Assembly (NCBI RefSeq): GCF_023008165.1
Contig: NZ_JAKQZA010000008.1
Span: forward strand, 1 to 64,000
Reading direction: 5' to 3'
DNA length: 64,000 nucleotides
DNA from: Kordiimonas laminariae
GTDB lineage: Bacteria; Pseudomonadota; Alphaproteobacteria; Sphingomonadales; Kordiimonadaceae
Below, piece after piece: positions 34,411 to 43,752 of this stretch. The first letter of the stretch is position 1; the number at the start of each line of letters is the position of its first letter. A program made the translations under genes and the position numbers. The notes beneath the pieces are model-generated. The model was not told the DNA's origin. It saw only the letters and a program-made list of their open reading frames with translations, and ran no database searches.

Positions 34411-37173
34411 TTGTTTGAAGAATTAGGGTTTCGCGGCAAATGGCGTGCATATCAAGCACGTGTACTGGATGAACTTGATAGCCATCTGGATGATCAACAT
34501 CTTCATGTTGTAGCAGCACCTGGTTCAGGCAAAACCACGCTAGGGTTAGAGGTTCTTATCAGACTTCAGAAACCAAGCCTTATTTTAGCGCCGTCCCTTA
34601 CCATACGAGACCAATGGGTGAGCCGCCTGAAAGAAGCTTTCGCACCAGAGACCTATGATGTTGATCAGATAATCAGCTGCGAACTCAGGCAACCCAAGCC
34701 ACTTATCTTTATCACCTACCAAGCTCTTCATGCTGCAATGACGGGAAAGATAGCTCAGGATGAAGAAGACTATGCAGAGGAAGAAGAAACAAACGGCCAA
34801 TCGAAACCGGAAAAAATTGATGTTATCAAAACCCTGAAAAAGGTTGGCACACACACCATTGTGCTGGATGAAGCACACCATCTTCGCAAAGAATGGTGGG
34901 CCGTTTTAACCAAGGTGAAAAAAGGGTTGGGCAAACCCACAATGCTCTCGCTCACTGCTACACCTCCCTATGATGTAGAATATAGCGAATGGCAGCGATA
35001 CGAGGAGCTATGTGGTTCGGTCGACACAGAAATTTCCGTGCCTGAACTCGTAAAGCGCGGCGATCTTTGCCCCCATCAGGATTATGTTTATTTTTCTGAA
35101 CCCAGAGGGCTGGAAGCAGATCAACTTGAAAATTTCAAGACCGAGGTTGCGCTAGCTACCAAAGAACTCCTTACATGTGAGGGTTTTGAGAAAGCCATCT
35201 CCAGCCATCCCTGGCTGAAAGTTGCGGAAGAGGATTTCGAAGCCATCCTCGCTGATCCTAAGATGTTTTCCGCACTGATCATTTATTTCAATACAATTGG
35301 TTATCCACCATCAAGGAGCGCTTTAAAATTACTGGGCGCAGAAAAAGAAAAGATACCAACCTTAACGCCAGAGTGGTTGGAAATTTTCCTTACAGGTATT
35401 TTCTTTACCCAGCGGGATTTTTTTCCTGACCATGAGGAAACGCTCGCCCGGTGGCAAAAGCGCTTTCAAAAAATAGGCTGTATTGAGCGCCGCCGCGTAA
35501 CCATTACGGATACCAAAGAAACCAGCAAACTGTTGGCCAACAGCGTTAGCAAACTCGCCAGTATTGTCGCCATTGCAGAGGCCGAAGCTAAAAATATGGG
35601 CGATGATCTTCGGATGGTCGTTCTTACGAATTACATTCGTTTGAAAGAATTACCTTCAGGCCCAGATGATAAACGCCCCATGAGTAAATTGGGCGTGGTG
35701 CCAATTTTTGAACACCTGCGGCAACATCTTACCAGCGATGTTAAACTAGGTATTCTTACGGGTTCACTGATAGTTGCACCAAAGAGCGCTTCCTCACTCA
35801 TGCCCCAAATTCTTCAACAATTGGAAATCCCTGAAGCGGCGCTAAAGGTAAAGCCTCTGCATCACACACCAGATTATCTGGAGGTTTCACTAGAGGGCCG
35901 ATTTAGCACACAGCAAGTTGCTTTTGTCACCGCACTATTCCGCTTGGGCGGCGTGACTTGCCTTGTCGGAACACAAGCCCTGCTTGGAGAAGGTTGGGAC
36001 GCCCCCAGCGTGAACACGCTAATACTTGCATCCAATATCGGGTCCTTCATGCTCTCTAACCAGATGCGTGGCAGAGCAATCAGGATAGATCGTTCTTCCC
36101 CGGAAAAAGCATCAAATATTTGGCATCTCGCCGCAATTGAACGAGAAACACTGATGGAGCTCCTTAAGAAGGAATTCACCAACGCCCTGAAGGGGTACAG
36201 ACCACCAATCAAAACTGTTTCGCCGTTCGAAGACCTGAATGTAAAACTTGGGCCAGATATGCAAATTTTAAAACGCCGCTTCAGAGCGTTTGAAGGCATT
36301 TCTCTTGGGGATATACCTCTTATCCAAAATGGTATTCGGCGCCTGAACCTGAAGGATGCCAAATGGACTACAAACGGGCTGCAGCAACTGAATGAACGCA
36401 TGCTGGAGGAAGCTTCTGACAGAGGTGCCCTAAAGATGAAATGGGATCAATCACTCCAAGGCAAAAACCCACGGCCAGAAATGCGAGAGGCTACATCCGC
36501 GAACTATGCTCCTAAAAGTCTGGCCTTTATGGACACTCTTAAAGGACTTGCTTTCCAAGGTGCTATGGGCGGTGTTTTCTGGGGCGCATCCGTGTTGCAG
36601 GATATTACGCAGAACCTCAAATACTCACTTATGGGGGCTATTGGTGTGGGCATGCTCGTCGCTGCACCGAAGCTTATCACTGCACTATATGTTTTCCTAC
36701 GGAATGGCAGCCTGGAAGGAAGTATGAAGCAGGTTGGCCACGCAGTGCTTGATACTCTGTATCAGGCAGACATCATCCGTACCGCCCCAAAGAATATTGA
36801 ACTACGTACCACCAAACAAACAGACGGCACAGTGCGCTGCCATATTCTCGGGGCCAGTAACCCTGAACGCCACCAGTTCAATACCGCAATGGCACAAGCG
36901 CTTGGCCCTGTTGATAACGACCGCTATATCCTTGTCAGGAACTCACTCTTAGGCAGCATGCTCCGCGTTGATTACCATCCGGTGCCCCATGCATTCGCCA
37001 AACACAAGAAAACAGCGGCTTTCTACGAGAAGTGCTGGAACAGATATGTGGGGAAATCCGAACTGGTTTATACACGCACCCCCAAAGGACGACAGTTACT
37101 TCTAAAAGCACGGTTTAAATCCACCGCCGCCTACTTCCAGAAGAAAACGGATATCAGCAGCATCTGGGAATAA
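34411..37173 (+). CDS. SF2 DEAH-box helicase with C-terminal hydrophobic segments
   Basis: 920 residues from TTG 34411, behind GAGGGGGA; a TTG 5 codons earlier lies within that site. Walker A is APGSGKTT (36-43), the DEAH box VLDEAHHLRKEWW is at about 151-163, SLTATPP at about 179-185, and the C-terminal lobe has LVGTQALLGEGWDAPSVNTLILAS and motif VI NQMRGRAIRID (about 550-560). This is the type III restriction/UvrB-like ATPase core. A roughly 80-residue insertion follows the first lobe. Unusually, residues 705-765 hold two hydrophobic stretches (GAMGGVFWGASVLQDI, YSLMGAIGVGMLVAAPKLITALYVFL). The C-terminal 150 residues are unrecognised. No nuclease, methylase or other defence gene is adjacent. 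Confidence 0.85.
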   Translation: MFEELGFRGKWRAYQARVLDELDSHLDDQHLHVVAAPGSGKTTLGLEVLIRLQKPSLILAPSLTIRDQWVSRLKEAFAPETYDVDQIISCELRQPKPLIFITYQALHAAMTGKIAQDEEDYAEEEETNGQSKPEKIDVIKTLKKVGTHTIVLDEAHHLRKEWWAVLTKVKKGLGKPTMLSLTATPPYDVEYSEWQRYEELCGSVDTEISVPELVKRGDLCPHQDYVYFSEPRGLEADQLENFKTEVALATKELLTCEGFEKAISSHPWLKVAEEDFEAILADPKMFSALIIYFNTIGYPPSRSALKLLGAEKEKIPTLTPEWLEIFLTGIFFTQRDFFPDHEETLARWQKRFQKIGCIERRRVTITDTKETSKLLANSVSKLASIVAIAEAEAKNMGDDLRMVVLTNYIRLKELPSGPDDKRPMSKLGVVPIFEHLRQHLTSDVKLGILTGSLIVAPKSASSLMPQILQQLEIPEAALKVKPLHHTPDYLEVSLEGRFSTQQVAFVTALFRLGGVTCLVGTQALLGEGWDAPSVNTLILASNIGSFMLSNQMRGRAIRIDRSSPEKASNIWHLAAIERETLMELLKKEFTNALKGYRPPIKTVSPFEDLNVKLGPDMQILKRRFRAFEGISLGDIPLIQNGIRRLNLKDAKWTTNGLQQLNERMLEEASDRGALKMKWDQSLQGKNPRPEMREATSANYAPKSLAFMDTLKGLAFQGAMGGVFWGASVLQDITQNLKYSLMGAIGVGMLVAAPKLITALYVFLRNGSLEGSMKQVGHAVLDTLYQADIIRTAPKNIELRTTKQTDGTVRCHILGASNPERHQFNTAMAQALGPVDNDRYILVRNSLLGSMLRVDYHPVPHAFAKHKKTAAFYEKCWNRYVGKSELVYTRTPKGRQLLLKARFKSTAAYFQKKTDISSIWE

Positions 37174-37209
37174 AATAGATAAAAGCGCTCTGCCTAAATC
37201 ACACAGGGC

Positions 37210-37258
37210 TTGACAAAATACTTTGACACATACATTTATCTTAACGGTAAGATAAATG
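37210..37258 (+). promoter_or_regulatory. Promoter with overlapping MarR-type operator
   Basis: TTGACA occurs at 37210 and 37223. A near-perfect palindrome with 11-bp arms, CATTTATCTTA (37233-37243) and TAAGATAAATG (37248-37258) around ACGG, covers the -10 to +10 region expected from the first TTGACA. The gene two positions downstream in the operon encodes a MarR repressor, so this is probably its operator. Confidence 0.7.
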
Positions 37259-37267
37259 GTGAAAATA

Positions 37268-38548
37268 ATGAAAAAACTAATATATACAAGCATATTGGTG
37301 GTACTATTTGGGATAGCATCGACAGCACCTGCTTTAACTGAAGCCCCAAAAACCACCTCTATTGATGATTATTTCAATCAGCTAACAACCAATGGGCAAT
37401 TTAACGGTACTGTTGCCGTATTCAGCCCTGAACACCCTCCATATATAAAAGCTTTCAATAGCAAGCAGCTACCTTTATGGGCCCGGATAAACCCCACATC
37501 CCATTTCCATATTGCATCTGTTGCAAAACTGTTCCCACGTTACATTATTATGCGAGATAAAAACCTCTCCGAGAAGATGGACATCCCTATTTCAGTATAT
37601 ATGGAGAGCGATTTTGTGCACCCTGCATGGACTTTAAGAATGCTTCTTGAACATACAAGTGGTCTTCCAAGAGGAGAACAACATGATTTTGCTCAAGCCG
37701 TATATACCCCGGCTGAAACCAAAGATCTCATCAAAAGGCAAACACTGTTATTCGAACCTGGCACAAACGAACATTATTCCAATTTTGGTTTTAAGGCCCT
37801 TATGCTTGTTTTAGCAGAATATTATGGCATAGGCCCAAGGGAGCTTCTTCAAAACAAGGTATTCAGACCCCTAACCATGACATCCACTAGCGAATTCCTA
37901 GATTCGAAACAGAATACACACCTTGCAGCGGGAGTTCGAAAAGAGAATGGTGATATTATTCCCTCAGACACCAATCTTTACGGGCAATTTCCTTTTGGAA
38001 ATGTATTTTCCAACCCTCAGGATCTATATAAGTTTGCTAAAATTGCCAGCCACATTGATATATTCGAAGATGAAGTTGAGCACGCTGGAGCAATCTCTGG
38101 TTTTCGGTCTTATCTGTACTATAACGACGCCACTGAGACAGCGCTAATCATCCTTTCGAACTATGGCAATATGCCAATCACGCAGGTTATCCGTGATAGT
38201 CGCACTCTTCTTGAAGGAGGTGAAGTGCCTTTACCCACCCTCATTAACCGAACCGCCATCAAAATGAATATGAAAACAGCAAAAATGTTGTCAGGGGTTT
38301 ATCAACTGGTAATTAATGGGCAGTTTTTTGAAATTACCTATGAAAATGGCGATCTGAAGATCTGGGAACTAAATCAAAACAAACGCACAAATCCCGAACC
38401 ATTATTTATGGAAGAAAATGGTATTTTCTTCACAGATCCAACATCAAACGATAGCATTATGATCAATTTAGAAACTGGCAAGGTTGCTATTACCGGCATG
38501 GGTGGTATGAGCTTTGATCTGAAAAGAATTGATAACCATGGTAACTGA
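37268..38548 (+). CDS. Exported beta-lactamase-fold serine hydrolase
   Basis: 426 residues from ATG 37268, which has GGTGA 5 bases upstream; an in-frame ATG at 37256 lies inside the operator palindrome and is less likely. The signal peptide (about 1-25) has core IYTSILVVLFGIASTAPA. Motifs are SVAK (Ser84-Lys87) and YSN (Tyr170-Asn172), with HAGAISGFRSYLYY in the place of the third motif: class C/DD-peptidase fold, probable esterase or peptidase of unknown substrate. The C-terminal 100 residues form a lipocalin-like beta domain seen in related hydrolases (LSGVYQLVINGQFFEITYENGDLKI). The MarR gene starts 2 bases after the stop. Confidence 0.87.
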   Translation: MKKLIYTSILVVLFGIASTAPALTEAPKTTSIDDYFNQLTTNGQFNGTVAVFSPEHPPYIKAFNSKQLPLWARINPTSHFHIASVAKLFPRYIIMRDKNLSEKMDIPISVYMESDFVHPAWTLRMLLEHTSGLPRGEQHDFAQAVYTPAETKDLIKRQTLLFEPGTNEHYSNFGFKALMLVLAEYYGIGPRELLQNKVFRPLTMTSTSEFLDSKQNTHLAAGVRKENGDIIPSDTNLYGQFPFGNVFSNPQDLYKFAKIASHIDIFEDEVEHAGAISGFRSYLYYNDATETALIILSNYGNMPITQVIRDSRTLLEGGEVPLPTLINRTAIKMNMKTAKMLSGVYQLVINGQFFEITYENGDLKIWELNQNKRTNPEPLFMEENGIFFTDPTSNDSIMINLETGKVAITGMGGMSFDLKRIDNHGN

Positions 38549-38550
38549 AT

Positions 38551-39093
38551 ATGAATGAAGTCAGCAGTCGTTCTGAAAGCGTTGATCGAATTGTAAATCA
38601 GTGGGCAAAGGAGCGAGTAGACCTGGCGCACCTATTGCCCACTGTAGAACTGGTGGGCCGCCTTCTGGGCACCGCGTACAAAATTGATAAGCTCGGCAAA
38701 GAAACACTGCAACCACACGGTCTGAGGCAAACAGATTTCGATCTGCTTGCCTGCCTCCGTAGAAATGGTAAGCCTTATCAGCTAACCCCCAATGACCTTC
38801 TTAAAGATATGTATATCACTACAGGTGGTTTGACCGCCTGTTCTAACAGATTGATTAAGAAGGGTTTGATCGAACGACACATTGCTACCGAAGATAAACG
38901 AAGCCGGGTTATAAAGTTAACACCACAAGGACTTGAGTTAGTTAACCAGCTTGCAGAAGAACGCTTTACTCTCGCAGAACGTATCGCTTGTCACCTAACA
39001 ACAGATGAGCAAACCAGTATGCTCACCTTGCTAAGAGCCTGGTCCGATAGACTTGATGAAGAACAGACCACTCTAGCCCCCCCCTTTGACTAG
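38551..39093 (+). CDS. MarR-family transcriptional regulator
   Basis: 180 residues. The winged helix (about 60-130) is typical: LRQTDFDLLACLRRNGKPYQLTPNDLLKDMYITTGGLTACSNRLIKKGLIERHIATEDKRSRVIKLTPQGLEL, where DKRSRVIKLT is the MarR wing signature. N- and C-terminal helices form the dimer interface. The ATG starts 2 bases after the hydrolase stop, so the pair is one operon, and the palindrome at 37233-37258 is the expected operator for autorepression. The inducer is unknown; MarR ligands are often phenolic or oxidising compounds. Confidence 0.93.
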   Translation: MNEVSSRSESVDRIVNQWAKERVDLAHLLPTVELVGRLLGTAYKIDKLGKETLQPHGLRQTDFDLLACLRRNGKPYQLTPNDLLKDMYITTGGLTACSNRLIKKGLIERHIATEDKRSRVIKLTPQGLELVNQLAEERFTLAERIACHLTTDEQTSMLTLLRAWSDRLDEEQTTLAPPFD

Positions 39094-39178
39094 CCGACGT
39101 TTGACAAAAAGCTGTCACTGCCCAATACTGGTATCGACTAAATACTATATTTATTCAAAAACCATATAGGCACTGTGC

Positions 39179-39871
39179 ATGGCTTTACCAAACCTCAAAA
39201 CAACTATTGAAAACATCTTCCTTGGCGCCAAACAGGAGCTTTGGCTCGGCAAAGCTCCTTCAGCCATTCACAAAACAGTCGCTTATGGCGCTCAGACCAT
39301 CGAAACCAATGGCTTCATCGCTGATGAACAGGCCGATCTAACAGTACATGGCGGAGCAGACAAAGCTATTCATCATTATGCCGCAGACCATTATCCTTTC
39401 TGGTGCGATAATGGCCACCTTCCAAGAGCAGCAACCCCAGCTGCATTCGGTGAAAATATTTCTACGCTCGGCCTCACTGAGCAAGACGTATGTATTGGCG
39501 ATATTTTTGAAATAGGGAGTGCTGTCGTGCAGATAAGCCAAGGCCGCCAGCCCTGCTGGAAACTGAACGCTTACACCACCAACAAACAGATGACATCCCT
39601 ATTTCTAAAAACAGGTTTCACAGGCTGGTACTACAGGATTCTCACACCAGGCATGGCCGAAAAAGGAGATATGATGCATCTTACTGATCGGCCACAAGAT
39701 AGCTGGACCGTTGAGCGTGTTACCCGTGCGCGGCTTACCAAACAGGTATCAAAAGAAGATGCGCTCTATCTCGCAAAAATGCCAGAGCTCGCAGAAGGTT
39801 GGCGTACAGCATTTGCCAAGTTCGCTGAAGGAAACAAGGCGGAAGATACCAGCGCCCGCTTGAAGGGCTAG
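39179..39871 (+). CDS. MOSC-domain protein, YiiM-like
   Basis: 230 residues. The MOSC beta-barrel contains LTVHGGADKAIHHYAADHYPFW, AAFGENISTLGLTEQDVCIGDIFEIGSAVVQISQGRQPCWKL with the conserved Cys expected to bind a sulfur carrier or molybdenum cofactor, and TGFTGWYYRILTPG. A C-terminal three-helix domain follows, as in E. coli YiiM, which confers resistance to N-hydroxylated base analogues as a Moco-dependent reductase. It lies 85 bp after the MarR gene and may be a separate unit. Confidence 0.9.
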   Translation: MALPNLKTTIENIFLGAKQELWLGKAPSAIHKTVAYGAQTIETNGFIADEQADLTVHGGADKAIHHYAADHYPFWCDNGHLPRAATPAAFGENISTLGLTEQDVCIGDIFEIGSAVVQISQGRQPCWKLNAYTTNKQMTSLFLKTGFTGWYYRILTPGMAEKGDMMHLTDRPQDSWTVERVTRARLTKQVSKEDALYLAKMPELAEGWRTAFAKFAEGNKAEDTSARLKG

Positions 39872-39876
39872 ATTAT

Positions 39877-39905
39877 AGAAAAAGCCAGCTTGGTAGCTGG
39901 CTTCT
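39877..39905. terminator. Bidirectional terminator between MOSC and peptidase genes
   Basis: AAGCCAGCT (39882-39890) pairs with AGCTGGCTT (39895-39903) around TGGT. An A-run precedes it, giving a T-run on the minus strand. It lies between the convergent genes ending at 39871 and 39918. Confidence 0.8.
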
Positions 39906-39917
39906 CTGTATCGTTTA

Positions 39918-42221
39918 TCAATCTTCGAACTTGATCTCATACCCTTCAGGTGGCTTGGCCTGCATCAGATGCTTCACAAAGAAATCAAATCTTCGACGCT
40001 GGAAATAAGGTGAATCATCCAGAAAGTGTCCGTACCCCGGCACGATCAGAAATTCAAAATCCTTGTTCGCTGCGATCAGTTTATCAACAAGCTGAAGCGT
40101 TGCCATTGGGTTAACATTTTCATCCAGCTCGCCATGAGCGAGAAATAGTTTCCCCTTCAGGTTTCCGGCAACTGTTAGGTTGCTATCCCGGTCGTAGTGA
40201 CTACCCGCTGGGAAACCCATCCACTGCTCGTTCCACACCGCTTTATCCGAGCGGTGATCATGGTTGCCGGATGCTGCCACCCCCACTTTATAAAAATCAG
40301 GCATTGTGAACATCACCCGCGCCGTATCATAGCCACCAGCCGAGAAACCATAAACACCTACATGGTCAGCATCCATATAAGGATATTTTTCCGCAAGTTG
40401 GCGGATAGCCGCTTCATGGTCTTTATAGCCGGTTTGCCCAAGGTTTTTATAAGCTTCTGCAAGGAAAGCCTTTGAACGCTGGTTTGTGCCCCTACCATCA
40501 ATATGCACCACGATAAAACCAAGCTCCGCAATCGCCATCGCTTCCGTGCGCACACTGCGGCCGAAGGATTTGCGGGTCATCACATAATGAGGCCCTGTGT
40601 AGATGTTATCAATCACCGGGTAGCTTTTGTTCGGGTCAAAGTTACTTGGGCGGTAAATAGCCCCGTAAATAGGTGTCTTACCGTCTGCCGCCACTGCTTC
40701 AAACGGCTCGGCCATCTGAAAGCCTGTTGCAAACAAAGCATCTGCCTGTGCCGTTTCCAGTTCCATTAAAATTGCACCATCAACACCGCTTCTTAGCACC
40801 GTTCGTGTGGGCACATTCATCTCTGACATGTTATCCACAAAATAGGTGCCTGTCGGGGATATATCCACCCCGTGATCAAGTGCTTCTGGGGTCAGGAGTA
40901 CAGGCTCACTGCCGTCACGGTCGGTGCGGTACAGATGCCTGTAGTAGGGATCTCGGCCCGCTTCCTTGCCGCCCGCCACAAAATAGATGGAACCATCTTC
41001 TTCACCTAAGCGTGCAATATAACGGTACCGCCAGTTGCCACGGGTTATTGGTTTTACTTTGTCTGTACCAGGATCATAACGTACCAGATGCTGCCATCCA
41101 TCAATGAAGGATGACCAGTAATGCTCCCCTGTTTCCTCAACGGGGTTCCACTGGTGGGCATAATAATCAACAAAGTCATCCTGATTATCATCAATCAACA
41201 CTTTGCTGCTGCCATCATCCGCATCAATTGCGATCAACCGGATAGCTTTATAACCACGTTCCGGCTGGCGAATAACTGTCGTTTCGCTATCAGCATTCCA
41301 GTTAAAATAAGGACCGCCGTAATAAAGTACCGGGATGGGATCAAGCGCCATTTTCACCAGTGTATCTGTTTCAATATTAGCGATGTAAGCATCTGCAAAC
41401 GGAACTTTTTCTTCGCCAGACAAAGCATATACATAATCATACTGGTTTGGCCGTGTACTTCCGCTCTTCGGACTTGATTCCACAAGAGTAAGCTTCCCAG
41501 CTTCACGTTTATCAATGCGGTAGAAAGCAATTTTCTTCGAGTCTGGCGACCAATAAACCGTTGTAAATTCTTCTGGGTTACTGATGCGGCCATTAATGAG
41601 GTTTCTTGGGTTAATCAGTGGTGCTGCATATCCGAAGCCTTCTATGCCATCTGTGGTAATTTGCTTTTCATCCCCTGTTTCAAGGTTCCGCAAAAACAGG
41701 TTTTCTTCTTTCCTGAACGCCTGCCATTTACCATCAGGCGATGTACCGCGCTCAGTAGAAGGAATATCGGATTTAACAAGTGAATAATCAGCAAGTGTAA
41801 GCCGCCAGTGGCTGCCCTGCATATTGAACTCAAGTGCATCATCTTGCACGTCAAGAGCGCTCAGCCCAAACTCAGACGCATCAACCTCAATATCATGCCG
41901 ATCTTCAAAAGCTTGCTTTAAGCGTTCATGATCAAATAACGAGCGACGAACCCCTTCTGCGGGGTCCACAAACATATAGTCATACCCCTTAGCTTGTTCG
42001 CGGATATACCAGAAACGGTCACTTTCCCCGATCCAGTTCGGACGAATGCTTAAGCGGTATGCAAGCTTGCGAGAATTCTGTGGTAACAGTGCAGATGCCC
42101 GATCATAATCGGCAGATGTTAGCGCTGTCGGCACTTCCAAAGGCGTGCTGGTTTTCTGTTCATCCAGACATGCAGATAAGAACGCGCTTGCCAGCAGCGC
42201 GGCTATTAGTGGTGTTTTCAT
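39918..42221 (-). CDS. S9-family prolyl peptidase, DPP IV type lipoprotein
   Basis: 767 residues. The N-terminus MKTPLIAALLASAFLSAC is a lipoprotein signal with lipidated Cys18, so it is anchored to a membrane facing the periplasm or outside. The DPP IV-type beta-propeller (about 60-500) carries repeats such as YWSPDSKKIAFYRIDKRE. The C-terminal alpha/beta hydrolase has GVYGFSAGGYD with nucleophile Ser627, Asp in HGELDENVNP and His in GYGHFLDDSPYF. It is expected to release dipeptides from the N-termini of peptides at Pro or Ala. It fits the peptide-use theme with the M24 peptidase and the POT and OPT transporters. Confidence 0.93.
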   Translation of the reverse strand: MKTPLIAALLASAFLSACLDEQKTSTPLEVPTALTSADYDRASALLPQNSRKLAYRLSIRPNWIGESDRFWYIREQAKGYDYMFVDPAEGVRRSLFDHERLKQAFEDRHDIEVDASEFGLSALDVQDDALEFNMQGSHWRLTLADYSLVKSDIPSTERGTSPDGKWQAFRKEENLFLRNLETGDEKQITTDGIEGFGYAAPLINPRNLINGRISNPEEFTTVYWSPDSKKIAFYRIDKREAGKLTLVESSPKSGSTRPNQYDYVYALSGEEKVPFADAYIANIETDTLVKMALDPIPVLYYGGPYFNWNADSETTVIRQPERGYKAIRLIAIDADDGSSKVLIDDNQDDFVDYYAHQWNPVEETGEHYWSSFIDGWQHLVRYDPGTDKVKPITRGNWRYRYIARLGEEDGSIYFVAGGKEAGRDPYYRHLYRTDRDGSEPVLLTPEALDHGVDISPTGTYFVDNMSEMNVPTRTVLRSGVDGAILMELETAQADALFATGFQMAEPFEAVAADGKTPIYGAIYRPSNFDPNKSYPVIDNIYTGPHYVMTRKSFGRSVRTEAMAIAELGFIVVHIDGRGTNQRSKAFLAEAYKNLGQTGYKDHEAAIRQLAEKYPYMDADHVGVYGFSAGGYDTARVMFTMPDFYKVGVAASGNHDHRSDKAVWNEQWMGFPAGSHYDRDSNLTVAGNLKGKLFLAHGELDENVNPMATLQLVDKLIAANKDFEFLIVPGYGHFLDDSPYFQRRRFDFFVKHLMQAKPPEGYEIKFED

Positions 42222-42552
42222 TTTTCCTCCCCCGTATCTCAGTGGCCGCTCCGTAGACCAATAGACACGAGCTTACTCTGTGAGAAGGGTGGAGGTTTCA
42301 CAAGCAAGAAAAACCAGTCAAACAGGTAATAAAAACCAATGATTATAAACCAATGTATTTAGTGTACATTTTGCCGGTATTGCCCCGGTAACAGGCTATG
42401 TTGAATCCTGATAAGGAAAAAAATTCCAACCCCTGAAACAATAAACTTCCAGAGGCACCGTTTCCATACCGATTAGTTATTATTTATCACTTTACATATT
42501 CAAGAAACGATACATAATAACATAACTTTAATATATTGATGGGCGTGAACTT
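42222..42552. other. 331-bp divergent intergenic region
   Basis: It separates the S9 peptidase start (minus) from the esterase start (plus) and must contain both promoters. It is A/T-rich next to the esterase gene. I see no RNA gene, convincing open frame or clear palindrome. Confidence 0.4.
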
Positions 42553-43734
42553 ATGAAATTTTTGTTGTTTTTACTGCTGCTTTTCAGTGGCATTACTCCC
42601 TCATTGGCAACAAGCCAAACCACCGAGAAAATAAGGGAACGCTTCATCATTCAAAGCGAGCTTTTAGGCGAACATAGAGAAATTCTCGTGCATCTCCCAA
42701 AAGGATATAACGCCTCAGCAAGATCTTACCCTGTTATCTATCTTACTGATGCCGAAGTACATATGGACCATACAAGTGCTTCAGCTGATTTCCTTTACAA
42801 CCAACATAAAATGCCAAAATCCATTATTGTTGGGATTGTGAATACCAACCGCAATAGAGACCTGAGGCCAACTCCGGGAACTGAACAAACTGACCAAACA
42901 CCAACGGGTGCTGATCTATTCCTTACCTTTCTGGAAAAGGAACTGATGGTGGAAATTAACAAGCGATACCGCACTCTGCCCTATAAGGTGCTTTCCGGGA
43001 CATCATTTGGCGGCCTTTTTGCTATTCATAGCTTTGCCACCAAACCAGAACTCTTCAATGCTTATATTGCCGTAAGTCCATCTTTATGGTGGGATAACAA
43101 AGCTACTCTTAAGCACGCAGCTAAGACTATTAAGACCATTCCGATGCAGTTCGCGAATTTGGCTCCCAGACAGATTTATATCTCACTTTCAAATGAGCCT
43201 GATATGATGACCACCCCCTATGGGGAACTGGCTGAACTCCTCGCCGAGAGCAAGTTTGAAAAGCTTAAATCGTTTAACCGACGATTTCCGAATGAAAACC
43301 ATAACAGTGGAGTTCTTATCAGCCAGTATAAAGGTTTTTCCGATATCTTTAATATATGGGAAATTCCCGATGCACCTCAAACACTGGAAGATTTACTCAC
43401 CCGTTACGAGGCCATGTCCAAACAGCTTGAAACTTCCATCATGTTGCCAGAGGACCGCGCGATCGGTTACGGCACATGGCTCTATTATCTAAATAGGCTG
43501 GATGAAGCTACTGAGATGTTTGAGTGGGTTATTAAAACATATCCCGGATCAGCAACTGGCTATCATAGCCTGGGCCTGACATATGAAAAAGTTGGCGAAA
43601 TCAAAAAGGCTCTCAATAATTTTGAAACAGCGCTAAGTCTCAGTAAAATGAATGGCGACCCATTATCCGGCACCTATTCAGATAGCGTGGAAAGAGCATC
43701 AGCTTTACTAAAAGATAAAGAGCCAGCTGGATAG
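42553..43734 (+). CDS. Exported esterase (enterochelin-esterase-like fold) with C-terminal TPR
   Basis: 393 residues. A signal peptide occupies about 1-19 (FLLFLLLLFSGITPSLA). The putative-esterase/IroE-like alpha/beta hydrolase has REILVHLPKGYNASARSYPVIYLTDAE, then SGTSFGGLFAIHSF with nucleophile Ser151, and YIAVSPSLWWDN; the late His is probably in FPNENHNSGVL. Residues about 315-375 are TPR-like (FEWVIKTYPGSATGYHSLGLTYEKVGEIKKALNNFETALSL). Members of this fold cleave siderophore or other esters; no siderophore gene is adjacent. The architecture repeats that of the TPR-tailed hydrolase at 32860. Confidence 0.87.
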   Translation: MKFLLFLLLLFSGITPSLATSQTTEKIRERFIIQSELLGEHREILVHLPKGYNASARSYPVIYLTDAEVHMDHTSASADFLYNQHKMPKSIIVGIVNTNRNRDLRPTPGTEQTDQTPTGADLFLTFLEKELMVEINKRYRTLPYKVLSGTSFGGLFAIHSFATKPELFNAYIAVSPSLWWDNKATLKHAAKTIKTIPMQFANLAPRQIYISLSNEPDMMTTPYGELAELLAESKFEKLKSFNRRFPNENHNSGVLISQYKGFSDIFNIWEIPDAPQTLEDLLTRYEAMSKQLETSIMLPEDRAIGYGTWLYYLNRLDEATEMFEWVIKTYPGSATGYHSLGLTYEKVGEIKKALNNFETALSLSKMNGDPLSGTYSDSVERASALLKDKEPAG

Positions 43735-43752
43735 TTGGCCTGCTGTTTTGCA

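Noticed and set aside
34411-37173. Type III restriction system
   Set aside because: The helicase core resembles Res subunits, but there is no methyltransferase gene and no recognisable nuclease motif in the C-terminal part.
32860-38548. True beta-lactamases (antibiotic resistance)
   Set aside because: SxxK and YxN are present, but the third KTG-type motif is missing in both, the lengths exceed 400 residues and one has a TPR tail. Esterase or peptidase activity is more likely.
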